Source: an uncultured candidate division Zixibacteria bacterium (GTDB lineage Bacteria > Zixibacteria > MSB-5A5 > GN15 > FEB-12). Taken from it: a stretch of DNA of 47,772 nucleotides. Positions 34,201 through 42,168 of this stretch are shown piece after piece. The translations under genes and the position numbers were made by a program. The stretch's first letter is position 1; every line of letters starts with the position of its first letter. Under the pieces are notes generated by a model, which made no database searches, had not been told where the DNA came from, and worked only from the letters and a program-made list of their open reading frames with translations. The stretch lies in contig CAJVYT010000001.1 in the NCBI GenBank assembly GCA_913009765.1, positions 1-47,772 of the forward strand, given 5' to 3'.

Positions 34201-34695
34201 AAGTTCTTCTAAATCGATTTCAGAGCCAACTGTTAAGACAAGCCTGTTATCATTCAAATTTTCTTTTGTTATTGTTGGCTCCATAACAGCACGGATTGGA
34301 GCGATAATAAAATCAGAGTTGTTATTTAAAAGTGACGAAAGAGTGGAAATTCTCTGTCCCATAATTTCACCCTGCGGAGCTCGAAAATCGTATGGAAGAA
34401 TCTGTCTTGAGGGGTAAAAACTAACTTTTTTAGACGGATGAAGCTGTGAGAGGTCATCAAAGATGTCTCGGGCTGTTTCGCCGTTGGTTGTTATGATAAA
34501 AATAGGCTTTTTTATATCAGAATGAAGGGATTTAAGCAAAAATGATGGCGATGAGCCATGCAGTCCTGAAACATACACAGCATCTAAATTATTTGAGTTT
34601 AAAGAATTAACTGTTTCAATAAGAGATTGAGAACGACGGAAGTGGTCTAAGAGGTTTAAAAGAGTTCTATGCTGTTTTATTGTTTTGGTGGTCAT
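31276..34695 (-). CDS. mfd: transcription-repair coupling factor
   Basis: A 1139-residue superfamily 2 translocase that removes stalled RNA polymerase and recruits UvrA. Domains in order: UvrB-homology N-terminus (1-330), species-specific D3, the RNA polymerase-interacting CarD-like domain (about 470-535; TPGDFVVHTEHGIAKYI), the RecG-like motor (about 590-960) with Walker A GDVGFGKTE, Walker B DEEH, SMTATPIPRTL and QLRGRVGRS, and the C-terminal TRCF regulatory domain. Length is normal. The start has CAGGTGCC-poor spacing but matches the family N-terminus. A hairpin followed by five T residues lies in its 5' leader. Confidence 0.97.
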   Translation of the reverse strand: MTTKTIKQHRTLLNLLDHFRRSQSLIETVNSLNSNNLDAVYVSGLHGSSPSFLLKSLHSDIKKPIFIITTNGETARDIFDDLSQLHPSKKVSFYPSRQILPYDFRAPQGEIMGQRISTLSSLLNNNSDFIIAPIRAVMEPTITKENLNDNRLVLTVGSEIDLEELVHKLLTLGFRRVANVEEVGDFAQRGGLIDFFTPGSDAPVRIELFGDEVDTIRNFDVRSQRTISKVDSVSILPKREILITPETVEKYLEKLSEDDADFIRHRYLNDPELPGLEWLSIMFGLSQGSLFDFITDDTILFFEGRGSLENETEKIMEEAVILFERFKSRLPGIPKPDTYYLTSEQIDSHFASYKKIDMLPFKGGKKNIIDFKCSPHPSLGARLDLLGDTLREYNQTNFTYMIATDNQGQADRLKELISEKSNIAFDPVIEVADLKGGFIAHEAGFALLTDHQIFSRHHRRVRKKKYKEGVAISDYTNLTPGDFVVHTEHGIAKYIRLETLTLDKRSRDCLLLIYGDNDKLFVPIEEFNRVSKYAGKDADPSLTRLGGPSWDKLKKKTKKAIELMAEDLVQLYAERKASKGYAFGEDTVWLKQLEASFPFEETKDQLRAIQEVKADMKSENTMERLICGDVGFGKTEVAVRAAFKAIDKGKQAAVLVPTTILAQQHYETFKERYQDFPVNVEMLSRFRTKKEQDKIIEDIALGKVDLVVGTHRLFSKDIFFKDLGLLVIDEEHRFGVRHKEKLRKLKANVDTLSMTATPIPRTLQMSLMGVRDMSLITTSPKDRLPIITEISEFDPGMIATIVLREIDRDGQVFFVHNRVQTIDAMYNYLKKYIPQAEIVVAHGQMHEKSLEGVMHAFMNKRYNVLLCTSIIESGLDIPEANTIIINRADRFGLAQLYQLRGRVGRSSKRAYAYLLTPSTKLMQKDAVKRLRAIEAHSDLGSGFALAMRDLEIRGAGTILGAKQSGFIEEIGFEMYNKLLEEAIAKLKGAEIFRPPDTKLEYDIEMYLDNNYVNNRQQKVDIYRRIADCHQLSEVESIRDEVVDRFGKLPQSAIDLFDGAAVKISASLLEIEKVKMRKGIVNLFFEEGKILKREEVESLRKATDCPMEFSLTGNIQIIIDMSKTEKNRRLSDLRGILGKV

Positions 34696-34720
34696 AAGGT
34701 GCCTTTATTTTGCAATACAG

Positions 34721-34748
34721 AAAAACCCCGTATCATTTACAGACGGGG
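34721..34748 (-). terminator. terminator-like hairpin in the mfd leader
   Basis: On the minus strand CCCCGT (34748-34743) and ACGGGG (34731-34726) pair around an 11-base loop and are followed by five T residues. It stands 26 bases before the mfd start codon and no minus-strand gene lies upstream, so it would act as an attenuator or as a stop for antisense transcripts. Confidence 0.5.
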
Positions 34749-34908
34749 GATATTTTGTTATTTTGGTCAAATATAGGAAAAAAACGCATAAAATCCACTG
34801 TTTTTACGATTTTTTATTTGCCAAAGGAGATTTAGATTAGTAAAATTACGCATCTTTATGGAATTAGAAAATTAAAAAAACTCTTAGACAGATATGAAGG
34901 AGTCCAAC

Positions 34909-35079
34909 ATGTCAAGTTACACAAAACTAATCGAAGTCGTTGAAGCAATCAAAGGTGATGTAGAAAAAGCCGAAGCCGGCAACAAAGCTGCCACAGGTCG
35001 AGTAAGAAAATCTATGCAGGAAATTAAAGCAGTTGCCCAGGATATCAGAAAAGAAATGCTGGAACTTCGCGAAAAATAA
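34909..35079 (+). CDS. Hc1-type histone H1-like protein
   Basis: GAAGGAG (34896-34902) lies 6 bases before the ATG at 34909; the ATG at 34894 overlaps it and is rejected. The 56 residues match the short Hc1 family: MSSYTKLIEVVEAIKGDVEK, then GNKAATGRVRKSMQEIK and the helical tail RKEMLELREK. Unlike chlamydial Hc1 it lacks the lysine/alanine-rich C-terminal half, as in the short forms from Bacteroidota and relatives. It probably binds DNA or RNA and may help to condense the nucleoid. A strong terminator follows. Confidence 0.8.
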   Translation: MSSYTKLIEVVEAIKGDVEKAEAGNKAATGRVRKSMQEIKAVAQDIRKEMLELREK

Positions 35080-35110
35080 CCGTTACAAACGATAGATAAA
35101 TGATTTCAAG

Positions 35111-35140
35111 GAGAGTGTGTGAATCGCACTCTCTTTTTTT
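35111..35140 (+). terminator. Rho-independent terminator of the Hc1 gene
   Basis: GAGAGTGTG (35111-35119) and CGCACTCTC (35125-35133) form a 9-pair stem with one G-U pair, then seven T residues. Confidence 0.9.
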
Positions 35141-35158
35141 ATGGGAAGGAATTATGTG

Positions 35159-35173
35159 ATTGATTAAATCAAT
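35159..35173. promoter_or_regulatory. palindrome before the restriction-modification operon
   Basis: ATTGATT-A-AATCAAT is a perfect inverted repeat 20 bases before the methyltransferase start. It could be an operator through which the methyltransferase or a host factor controls the operon. The half-site spacing of three does not fit FNR. Confidence 0.4.
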
Positions 35174-35193
35174 TAATATATCTATTTTATTAT

Positions 35194-36198
35194 ATGCTTA
35201 AGATAAATGGACTATCTCATTCTTTAGAGGATTATAAATATATTGATCTTTTTGCAGGAATTGGAGGGTTTAGATATGCTTTAGATTCTTTTGGAGCAAC
35301 ATGTGTCTTTAGTTCAGAATGGGATAAAAATGCTCAAGAAGTGTATAAGAATAATTTTGGTGATATGCCGGAGGGTGATATTACTCAAGTTGATGAGAAA
35401 GAAATCCCAAAACATGATATTTTATGTGCAGGATTTCCATGTCAGGCATTTAGCATATCAGGTAATAAAAAAGGTTTTAATGACACAAGAGGAACTTTAT
35501 TCTTTGATATAGTGAGAATTGCAAAATATCATAAACCTAAGTTCCTTTTTTTAGAAAATGTCCGAAATTTTGAAAATCATGACAATGGCAATACATTAAA
35601 AACTGTATATAATGTACTTGAATCATTAGGGTATAATGTATTTCATAAAGTATTAAATGCTAGTTGTTTTGGTGTTCCGCAAAACAGAGAACGAATATAT
35701 GTTTTAGCCTTTCGACAAGAAAAAATAAACATCCAAAACTATGAATTTGTAAAACCCTCAATGAGAAGTGTTACGTTAAAAGAAATTTTTCTTGAAAAAG
35801 AGTATATTGAAGAATTCTACATAAATAGAGAAGATATTATTCTTAACACATCAAAAAAAATTGAGCCTGATATTTTTGGGAACTATCCCTTAAAACCTAT
35901 TCGTATTGGAACTGTAAATAAGGGCGGACAAGGTGAGAGAATTTATCACGAGTGTGGTCATGCAATCACGCTTTCCGCTTATGGTGGCGGTATAGGAGCA
36001 AAAACAGGTTTGTATGCGACAAATGGAAAAGTACGAAAACTTGCTCCAAGAGAATGTGCAAGACTGATGACATTTCCGGAATCTTTTATAATGCATAGTT
36101 CAAAATATCAAAGTTACAAACAGTTTGGCAATTCTGTTGTTGTTGATGTTTTACAGTATATTCTACAGGATTTAATTATTAAGAAAGTACTGCATTGA
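35194..36198 (+). CDS. type II DNA (cytosine-5) methyltransferase, probably GCGC-specific
   Basis: A 334-residue m5C methyltransferase. Motif I is DLFAGIGGFRYAL, motif IV GFPCQAFSISG with the catalytic cysteine, motif VI ENVRNF, motif VIII QNRERIYVLAF, then a variable target-recognition region, and motifs IX-X (PRECARLMTFPESF, KQFGNSVVV). M.HhaI and M.HinP1I have the same size and order. The adjoining endonuclease resembles HinP1I, so the site is inferred as GCGC. No ribosome binding site is seen before the ATG. The GC content is very low, as in many acquired restriction systems. Confidence 0.9.
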   Translation: MLKINGLSHSLEDYKYIDLFAGIGGFRYALDSFGATCVFSSEWDKNAQEVYKNNFGDMPEGDITQVDEKEIPKHDILCAGFPCQAFSISGNKKGFNDTRGTLFFDIVRIAKYHKPKFLFLENVRNFENHDNGNTLKTVYNVLESLGYNVFHKVLNASCFGVPQNRERIYVLAFRQEKINIQNYEFVKPSMRSVTLKEIFLEKEYIEEFYINREDIILNTSKKIEPDIFGNYPLKPIRIGTVNKGGQGERIYHECGHAITLSAYGGGIGAKTGLYATNGKVRKLAPRECARLMTFPESFIMHSSKYQSYKQFGNSVVVDVLQYILQDLIIKKVLH

Positions 36199-36947
36199 AA
36201 AATAACAATCTGATAAAAATTGGCTCTCAAACGGCAAAAAACGGTTTTAAGAATGAAAAATATATAGCCTATAAATTTGATCACTGGAGAACTGACCCTG
36301 AAGCAAAATTATGGCTTAAAATTATGGGGTACAATTTTGATGAAATCAAAAATGTACAAGCTGTAATAATTACAAGAGAAAAAACAGATGTACAAGTACA
36401 AATTGAAATAGAAACAAAAGATGCTATTTCACGTGAAAACATACAAGTAAAATTGGTATCAACTCGCTCAGGGTTTAATCAGATTGATAAAAGATGGGTA
36501 GATAAATATTCTGAACTTTGGTCTATTCCTGATAATGTAAAAATACTTTTAAAACATTTTACCGGTGAAATTGAACCAAATATTGAGAATCCAAAAGATT
36601 CAAGAAGAATGTTTATAAACGAGTTTACGAAAAAAGATCAACATCTGATAATAAATTTCTTTTTATCAAATAAGCCTCTAATTGTAAATGATATTTTAAA
36701 GGGTAGAGGTCCATTTGCTGCAGAATGGATGCTAATTGCTCAAAAAGTAATGTCTGATGCTCAATGGGTACTAAAACCAATGAATATTGTTATTAATCAT
36801 TATAGTGCCGGAAGTGTAGAGTTATCTCCTCGTGGTAGTCTAAAAATTGGTCGTATAACTGCTCAAAGAAAAGGTGGTGATGGGGGACGGCTAACTGCAA
36901 ATATGCTGCAATTTAAGATTGATCCAACAGAATTATTTGATGATTAA
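36195..36947 (+). CDS. HinP1I-like type II restriction endonuclease
   Basis: A 250-residue protein starting at a TTG that overlaps the methyltransferase stop (TTGA), so translation is coupled and delayed relative to the methyltransferase. From memory it is strongly similar along its length to R.HinP1I (247 residues, G^CGC): GSQTAKNGFKNEK at the start, the catalytic D plus QVK pattern (TDVQVQ then NIQVKLVS), GFNQIDKRW, LRHFTGE-like LKHFTGE, GRGPFAAEW and QFKIDPTELFD at the end. Requires Mg2+. TTG start and overlap would keep nuclease levels low. Confidence 0.88.
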   Translation: MKNNNLIKIGSQTAKNGFKNEKYIAYKFDHWRTDPEAKLWLKIMGYNFDEIKNVQAVIITREKTDVQVQIEIETKDAISRENIQVKLVSTRSGFNQIDKRWVDKYSELWSIPDNVKILLKHFTGEIEPNIENPKDSRRMFINEFTKKDQHLIINFFLSNKPLIVNDILKGRGPFAAEWMLIAQKVMSDAQWVLKPMNIVINHYSAGSVELSPRGSLKIGRITAQRKGGDGGRLTANMLQFKIDPTELFDD

Positions 36948-37333
36948 AGTTGGTTATTGTTTACGGTTGTTATGTTGGTTTCTGAAACCGCAAAGTGGGT
37001 TTGTGAACCAACATTCAGCATTGTGACACAGCCTCTTGATTGGGAATCCGGTCATTAGTTATACGGCACTTGTCGATGTATGCACTCTTCAAACCATCCC
37101 CGACTTGGTCGGGGAACCAGTTGTTTTGAACTCCTCTCCGGCGGAGGGCTTGTTGAAAAAGTCCAAATTGTCACAACTTGAGCAGTCAGGAACCCTTTCC
37201 TGACTGTTTAATCGTCGGGAAAGGGTTCCCGACGATGCCTTTTGAGGGTTTATCAACAAGCCCCGGAGCCGGAGTCCGGAACAGAAACGAGATTTAAAAT
37301 TCTTCAAGTCATCAACACATTTTAGATAATAAT
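36948..37333. repeat. gene-free palindrome cluster between the endonuclease and cassette 2
   Basis: No supportable gene. It holds CCCCGAC/GTCGGGG (37097-37113), CAGTCAGGAA/TTCCTGACTG (about 37185-37208) and ATCGTCGGGAA/TTCCCGACGAT (37211-37236). Two inverted copies of a GGGCTTGTTGAWAAA motif flank the latter pair (37146-37168 and 37246-37264); another copy is at 45786-45808. The segment near 37265-37300 matches sequence downstream of cassette 1 (TCGTTTCTGTTC.GGACTCCG), so the duplication extends past the genes. Confidence 0.65.
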
Positions 37334-37531
37334 TTACAACCAATCAAAATGATGAAACGCTTTTTCTTTAGCAAGACGTTTGTTTGGTGGGCATGGGTAT
37401 TGTCGAGATGTAGTTCTACTTATATTAACCGCTATTCCGTTTAATTCTTTACAATGTGCAATCCAACACGACTTCGGAACAAAATTATGATTCTTTCTTA
37501 CCCAATCTTGTATATCTTTGTATGTCGCCAT
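37334..37531 (-). CDS. 65-residue partner protein, cassette copy 2
   Basis: Same first 20 residues as copy 1 (MATYKDIQDWVRKNHNFVPK), then SCWIAHCKELNGIAVN, a PCPP motif and AFHHFDWL. The C-terminal third (KRLAKEK) differs from copy 1, so the copies have started to diverge. AGGAAC precedes the ATG. It begins 9 bases after the HEPN-like gene, closer than in copy 1 (40 bases). Conservation of the two-gene order in both copies argues that the two proteins act together. Confidence 0.65.
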   Translation of the reverse strand: MATYKDIQDWVRKNHNFVPKSCWIAHCKELNGIAVNISRTTSRQYPCPPNKRLAKEKAFHHFDWL

Positions 37532-37540
37532 TTGTTGTTC

Positions 37541-38239
37541 CTATCCATTTTTTTCTTGAATAAGTTTATCTATATATTTAAAGAGAGCGTTAAAAGATTC
37601 AAGTACATAATTCAAATATCCTTCTTCTACGAAAACCTCTTTTTCCCCTGAAAGGAAATTATTTTGTTTAACAATTTTAAATTCATCTTTCGGAGTTCCA
37701 TCATCTTTAATTAGTCCTCCATCATTGTGTACAACGATATTTCTAATCTTTTGTATCAATTTTACTCGTTCCCATATATTATTCCCCTTATCAATTGGAA
37801 TATCTGAAACTAATTCTAAATACATTATGCTTCTATCAATTCCTTTTCCTTTTAAATCTTTAAATCCAATTTTATAATTTTCAGTATTTTGAAATAGAAT
37901 ACATAGATCATTGAGTGTATGTTCAAAAACGCTAAATAATGTAATTAACGCAGACCGTCTTTGAAGACTAGGGAAATACTCTTTAAATATTTTCTCCAAA
38001 TCCCAAGTCAGACTATCAAGTCCTTCATGTGTGTCTATAATGTCAGATGGAGCTTCATCGTTTAGCACTTTTATAACTTTATATACTCTTCCTTTTTCAA
38101 TTTTCTTATTATATTGCTTTACACTTGATTTAATCTGATTTTCAACATTACTTATATAAACTTTAAGTAATTCTATTAATAATTTTATTTCATATTGATA
38201 CCAGTTTAAAGGAACTTTTTTGGGAGTATATAGTGGCAT
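37541..38239 (-). CDS. HEPN-like protein, cassette copy 2
   Basis: Taking the ATG at 38239 (MPLYTPKKVPLNWYQYE) aligns the start with copy 1; the TTG at 38248 adds three residues without support. The 232 residues share the overall length and the SLQRRSALITLF.. and KIRN.VVH blocks with copy 1, including R-N-x-x-x-H. Differences are spread along the protein, mainly at surface-type positions, which fits an old duplication under selection. Role as in copy 1: possible HEPN ribonuclease in a toxin-antitoxin or defence pair. Confidence 0.65.
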   Translation of the reverse strand: MPLYTPKKVPLNWYQYEIKLLIELLKVYISNVENQIKSSVKQYNKKIEKGRVYKVIKVLNDEAPSDIIDTHEGLDSLTWDLEKIFKEYFPSLQRRSALITLFSVFEHTLNDLCILFQNTENYKIGFKDLKGKGIDRSIMYLELVSDIPIDKGNNIWERVKLIQKIRNIVVHNDGGLIKDDGTPKDEFKIVKQNNFLSGEKEVFVEEGYLNYVLESFNALFKYIDKLIQEKNG

Positions 38240-38248
38240 AGTTATCAA

Positions 38249-38846
38249 ATCTTCTTTTAGAGTTGTTGTGGCTATCTATAAATATAATTTTTACAAATTG
38301 TTATAGCTTTTTATAATACACACCCTCATCCCCATTGTCAACTCCACCCATATCACACTTTCTCTACAAACTCTCCCCTCTTTCGCATCACATCTCTTTC
38401 TATGAACGCCTAAATTATGAAAGAGAAATCAGATGCACAAAATAACTACAATTAATATTAGAAAAAATGGCTTTAAGCCATTTTTTAGAGCAAAGCCATT
38501 TCGCTGTAAACTGCTATCGCTATTTTCTTTACCTCGAAAATAATGAGAAAAAACGTAAAAGTAGGTTCCCTATATATGCGAAACGAACCCATTTTTCAAT
38601 CCGAAAGGACTGGACTCCGTGGCAAGGACGGAGAGGAGTTTAGAAGACTGGATTCAAAGTTTGGGGTGACATTTTGAAAATGTTTTTATAATTGTCATTT
38701 CCCCTCTTTTAAGAGTCGGTTAAGGGGTGTTTAAAAAAACGCTATTTCAAAAAACGAACCCATTTTACTGTAACTGCATAGGGTAGATGAAACTATAAGA
38801 AATTATTAGATTTCAAAATGTGGATAAATATGTAAAAGTGAACCCT
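38249..38846. other. long gene-free region
   Basis: About 600 AT-rich bases with no supportable gene. AATGGC-TTTAA-GCCATT flanked by A and T runs at 38462-38486 could terminate transcription in both directions. The 14-mer AACGAACCCATTTT occurs twice (38582-38595 and 38753-38766), with a similar CTATA/GTAAAAGT.GAACCCT context near each and again near 38830, as if a short unit had been repeated. Confidence 0.5.
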
Positions 38847-39695
38847 CTACCCTTTTTCAACATCATGCATAAGATCATCGCCAACTTCAACTTGATTCTG
38901 TTTGCTTTCTTGAGAAAGGAATAGCACTACAAGCGATATACGTCTGTTGCGGTCATCGTTGGGATCTTTGGTTATCATTGGAAATCTATCAGCAAAACCT
39001 CGTACCTCCCTAACCTGCCCTTTATATAACCCGGATACATCCATCAACTGTCTGGCAGCATTGGCACGATCGGTGGAAAGTTCCCAGTTGGAATATGCTT
39101 TTCTTCCGCCAAACGATGCATCGGTGTGACCTTCTATTACGATATGGTTTTCTAACTTACCAAGTTCTTCAGCGATAACCATTAAAATCTTAGCAGGTTT
39201 TTGAAGAAGTTTAGCAGAACCCGGTTCAAAAAATGCCGGAGAATTTTCGCTTTCATTTAAAATAATTCTCAAACCTTCAGAGGTCATTTCCATTTTGATA
39301 TTATTTTTAAGTTTATTAAACATTGATTGTTTTTTTAGTTGTGCGGCAATTTTTTTGGCGGCGATCTCAAGCTCTTTTTTCTCTTTAGTAGACGCAGAAC
39401 CATTGTCTTTCTTTTTGACCATAGAACCGACCGGGTTTTGTTTTTTTATTGGAGATGCAGCACCTTTTAAGACACCTTCCTTACCTTCAGAAGAATATTT
39501 ACCGGGGTCTCTAAAAAAACCTGCTACCCCCTCACGCACATCCGGTTTTTGACCAACCAGCCACATAACTAAAAAAAATGCCATCATAGCAGTCATAAAA
39601 TCAGCAAAGGCAACTTTCCAAGCTCCGCCGTGATGACCATCGCTACCTTTTTTTATGATTTTTTTTATAATAGGTTGTTCAGAATTATCAGACAC
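38847..39695 (-). CDS. motB: flagellar stator protein MotB
   Basis: A 282-residue protein with one N-terminal transmembrane helix (AFADFMTAMMAFFLVMWLVG) that carries the conserved proton-carrying aspartate (AD). A basic, alanine-rich linker follows, then an OmpA-like peptidoglycan-binding domain (about 150-270) with VIEGHTDA and the LSTDRANAARQLM signature and NDDRNRRISLVV near the end. It anchors the stator to peptidoglycan. It sits 5 bases after motA in one operon. No other flagellar gene is in the window. Confidence 0.93.
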   Translation of the reverse strand: MSDNSEQPIIKKIIKKGSDGHHGGAWKVAFADFMTAMMAFFLVMWLVGQKPDVREGVAGFFRDPGKYSSEGKEGVLKGAASPIKKQNPVGSMVKKKDNGSASTKEKKELEIAAKKIAAQLKKQSMFNKLKNNIKMEMTSEGLRIILNESENSPAFFEPGSAKLLQKPAKILMVIAEELGKLENHIVIEGHTDASFGGRKAYSNWELSTDRANAARQLMDVSGLYKGQVREVRGFADRFPMITKDPNDDRNRRISLVVLFLSQESKQNQVEVGDDLMHDVEKG

Positions 39696-39700
39696 AATAG

Positions 39701-40558
39701 TTATTTCCGTTTGCTTTCATTACAAGCTTCTTCCAGTTCAATAAAACTGGGGCGAACATCGGCAAATAGAGTTCGACGGGCAAATTCAACAGCAATAACA
39801 CCTGCCACACCTTTATTAAACGAGAGCAATGCATGTTTCATACAACTGATATACTGTATATCTTCATTTACTCGAAATTTCATATTGGCAGAAATTGGTC
39901 CCAAGAAACCGTAACACATCAAAATCCCTAAGAATGTTCCAACTAAAGCAGCCCCTACTTTTTCTCCGATTTCTTCAGGCGGTCCGTCAATTGCTCCCAT
40001 TGTAATAACAATACCTAATACCGCAGCAACAATACCTAAACCAGGCAATGAATCAGAAACCGTACTTAAGGCGTGTGACGGATGTAGTTCCTCTTCTCTT
40101 AAGGCATCAATATCATTATCCATAAGGTCTTCTAAGTCAGTCGGCTGAACTGCTCCTGAAATAATAACTCTCATCGTATCTGCGAAGAAATTTATTGCAT
40201 GATGATTTTTAAGAAATTTAGGATACCGTTTAAAAATTTCGGAATCTTCGGGATGTTCGACATGATTTTCTAACCCGATAAGACCATCTTTTCTGGCAAT
40301 ATTAAAAATCTCAAACATCATAACCAACAGGTCTTGATAATCTTTTTTTCTATAAGCCGTGCTAAATAATCCGGTTACCTGACTTACCATACATTTAATA
40401 ACATTTATTGGATTTGCTATGACCATAGAACCTAAAGCAGCCCCGCCGATGATAAGGAGTTCAAATGGTTGGTAGAGTGCTAATATATGCCCGCCTTCAA
40501 AAACATAGCCGGTAAGAATAGATCCAATAACAATAACCGCACCAATAATTATAAACAT
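39701..40558 (-). CDS. motA: flagellar stator protein MotA
   Basis: A 285-residue protein with the MotA arrangement: two N-terminal helices (MFIIIGAVIVIGSILTGYVF and PFELLIIGGAALGSMVIA), a cytoplasmic domain (about 60-160) with charged residues for rotor contact, and two C-terminal helices containing LSTVSDSLPGLGIVAAVLGIVITMG. It forms the proton-driven stator with MotB. The start has only a weak GAAGAG site. A companion motB follows at 5 bases. Confidence 0.93.
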   Translation of the reverse strand: MFIIIGAVIVIGSILTGYVFEGGHILALYQPFELLIIGGAALGSMVIANPINVIKCMVSQVTGLFSTAYRKKDYQDLLVMMFEIFNIARKDGLIGLENHVEHPEDSEIFKRYPKFLKNHHAINFFADTMRVIISGAVQPTDLEDLMDNDIDALREEELHPSHALSTVSDSLPGLGIVAAVLGIVITMGAIDGPPEEIGEKVGAALVGTFLGILMCYGFLGPISANMKFRVNEDIQYISCMKHALLSFNKGVAGVIAVEFARRTLFADVRPSFIELEEACNESKRK

Positions 40559-40773
40559 AGTATACTCTTCAATTTTTTATTTTCAGGTTTACTGCTCTTT
40601 CTATTATTTTCGTCAGTTTTTTGATAAACATGAGCATTTATTATTGATGAAAAACCAATTACAATTAAACCCCTATATGAAATTTTAATACGATTTCAGA
40701 TAAAAAACTTGTACATTTTAAGACATTGCTTTACATTTTCGCCAGTAAAGAATAAAAACAAATAGGAGTTCAG

Positions 40774-42108
40774 ATGCGTTTTATTACCACAAAGAGATTT
40801 TTTATACTTTTAGCTTTTTCATTAGTTTATGCAGGGTACAATATGGCTTATGCCTCCTCAGGCGGCGAATCAAGTGATAGTGGGTTGATTCTTAACATAC
40901 TTTTAGAACTAATGGTGATACTCTTAGCTGCCAAATTAGGTGGAGATTTATTTGAACGATTTCATCAACCGGCTGTATTGGGCGAATTAGTTATCGGAAT
41001 GCTTATCGGAAATTTACAACTTGTCGGTATTGATTTATTTGCAACCTTTCAGCATGATTTGACTTTAGAGATTCTTGCAGAACTCGGTGTTATAATCCTT
41101 CTGTTTGAAGTCGGCTTGGAGTCTACGGTAAAAGATATGATGAAAGTCGGGGTAACATCATTTATGGTTGCTGTGTTTGGTGTGATCGCTCCATTCTTTT
41201 TAGGATGGGGAGTTGCTATTTGGTTTTTACCTGAAGCTGAAACATTGGTACATCTGTTTATAGGTGCAACTTTAAAGGCAACATCGGTAGGTATCACAGC
41301 TCGGGTTTTAAAAGATATTGAGAAGATACAGACCAAAGAAGAAAAAATTATTTTAGGTGCAGCTGTAATTGATGATATTTTGGGGTTAATAATTTTGGCG
41401 GTTGTCACCGGTATTATTTCAGCAGCTAATCAAGGTGGTGCCAGTATTGAATCTTTTGATATCTTTATAATTGTTGCTAAGGCTGTTCTATTTATTGTCG
41501 GTGCTGTTGTATTAGGTTCATACGTACTTCCGCATTTCTTTAATTTAGCATTTAAACTAAAAGTAAAAGGTGTCTTTTTATCTATCTGTTTGTTTATATG
41601 TTTTGCACTTGCCTATATAGCAGGGAAGATTGATTTAGCCCCGATAGTTGGTGCCTTTGCTGCCGGTTTGATTTTAGAAGATGTTCATTTTACCAAATTT
41701 CGCGAAAGAGGCGAACATACTATTGAAGAATTAATTGAACCTTTGGCTGTCTTTTTGGTTCCGATATTTTTTGTACGGATGGGTATGATGGTTGATTTGA
41801 CAACTTTTGCCAAAGTTGAAATTTTAGGATTTGCGACAGTATTGACTCTTGCTGCTATTTTAGGTAAACAAGTTTGTTCGCTGGCAATTTTTGATAAATC
41901 GGTCAATAAATTTGCTATTGGATTAGGTATGATACCTCGTGGCGAAGTCGGACTAATATTTGCCGGAATTGGAGCAAAGCTGGTTCTTGACGGACAGGAT
42001 GTTATATCTCCAGCAACATATTCTGCGGTGGTTATTATGGTTATTGTAACGACCTTGGTGACACCTCCTGCTTTGAAAATTTCAATGCTTAAAGGTGAAA
42101 AAAAATAG
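40774..42108 (+). CDS. CPA2-type cation/proton antiporter (KefB/NapA-like)
   Basis: A 444-residue protein with about 12 further helices after what looks like a cleavable or signal-anchor N-terminus (MRFITTKRFFILLAFSLVYAGYNMAYASS). The family core is clear: HQPAVLGELVIGMLIGN, GVIILLFEVGLEST, ATSVGITARVL and AAVIDDILGLI, where the DD pair binds the exchanged ion, as in NapA. No cytosolic RCK/TrkA-N domain follows, so it is the short form. The substrate (Na+ or K+) is open. AATAGGAG precedes the start, and an intrinsic terminator follows. Confidence 0.88.
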   Translation: MRFITTKRFFILLAFSLVYAGYNMAYASSGGESSDSGLILNILLELMVILLAAKLGGDLFERFHQPAVLGELVIGMLIGNLQLVGIDLFATFQHDLTLEILAELGVIILLFEVGLESTVKDMMKVGVTSFMVAVFGVIAPFFLGWGVAIWFLPEAETLVHLFIGATLKATSVGITARVLKDIEKIQTKEEKIILGAAVIDDILGLIILAVVTGIISAANQGGASIESFDIFIIVAKAVLFIVGAVVLGSYVLPHFFNLAFKLKVKGVFLSICLFICFALAYIAGKIDLAPIVGAFAAGLILEDVHFTKFRERGEHTIEELIEPLAVFLVPIFFVRMGMMVDLTTFAKVEILGFATVLTLAAILGKQVCSLAIFDKSVNKFAIGLGMIPRGEVGLIFAGIGAKLVLDGQDVISPATYSAVVIMVIVTTLVTPPALKISMLKGEKK

Positions 42109-42135
42109 TATTTTATTATATATAAAATATGAAAA

Positions 42136-42168
42136 GCGGCAACCATTTAAATGGCTGCCGTTTTTTTT
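42136..42168. terminator. bidirectional terminator
   Basis: CGGCA-CCATTT (from 42137) pairs with AAATGG-TGCCG (to 42160) with one A-C mismatch, followed by eight T residues on the plus strand and CTTTTC on the minus strand. It ends the antiporter gene and the convergent zinc-ribbon gene, whose stop codon overlaps the T-run. Confidence 0.85.

Noticed and set aside
35159..35173. FNR box before the restriction-modification operon
   Set aside because: The half-sites are three bases apart where FNR needs four; kept only as an unnamed palindrome.
37089..37343. 84-residue minus-strand open frame
   Set aside because: It is built from the palindromic repeats of a gene-free region and has no family resemblance or ribosome binding site.
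29406..38248. The whole segment between the two HEPN cassettes as one mobile element
   Set aside because: It contains mfd, a housekeeping gene, and no integrase or transposase; duplication of the cassette is simpler.
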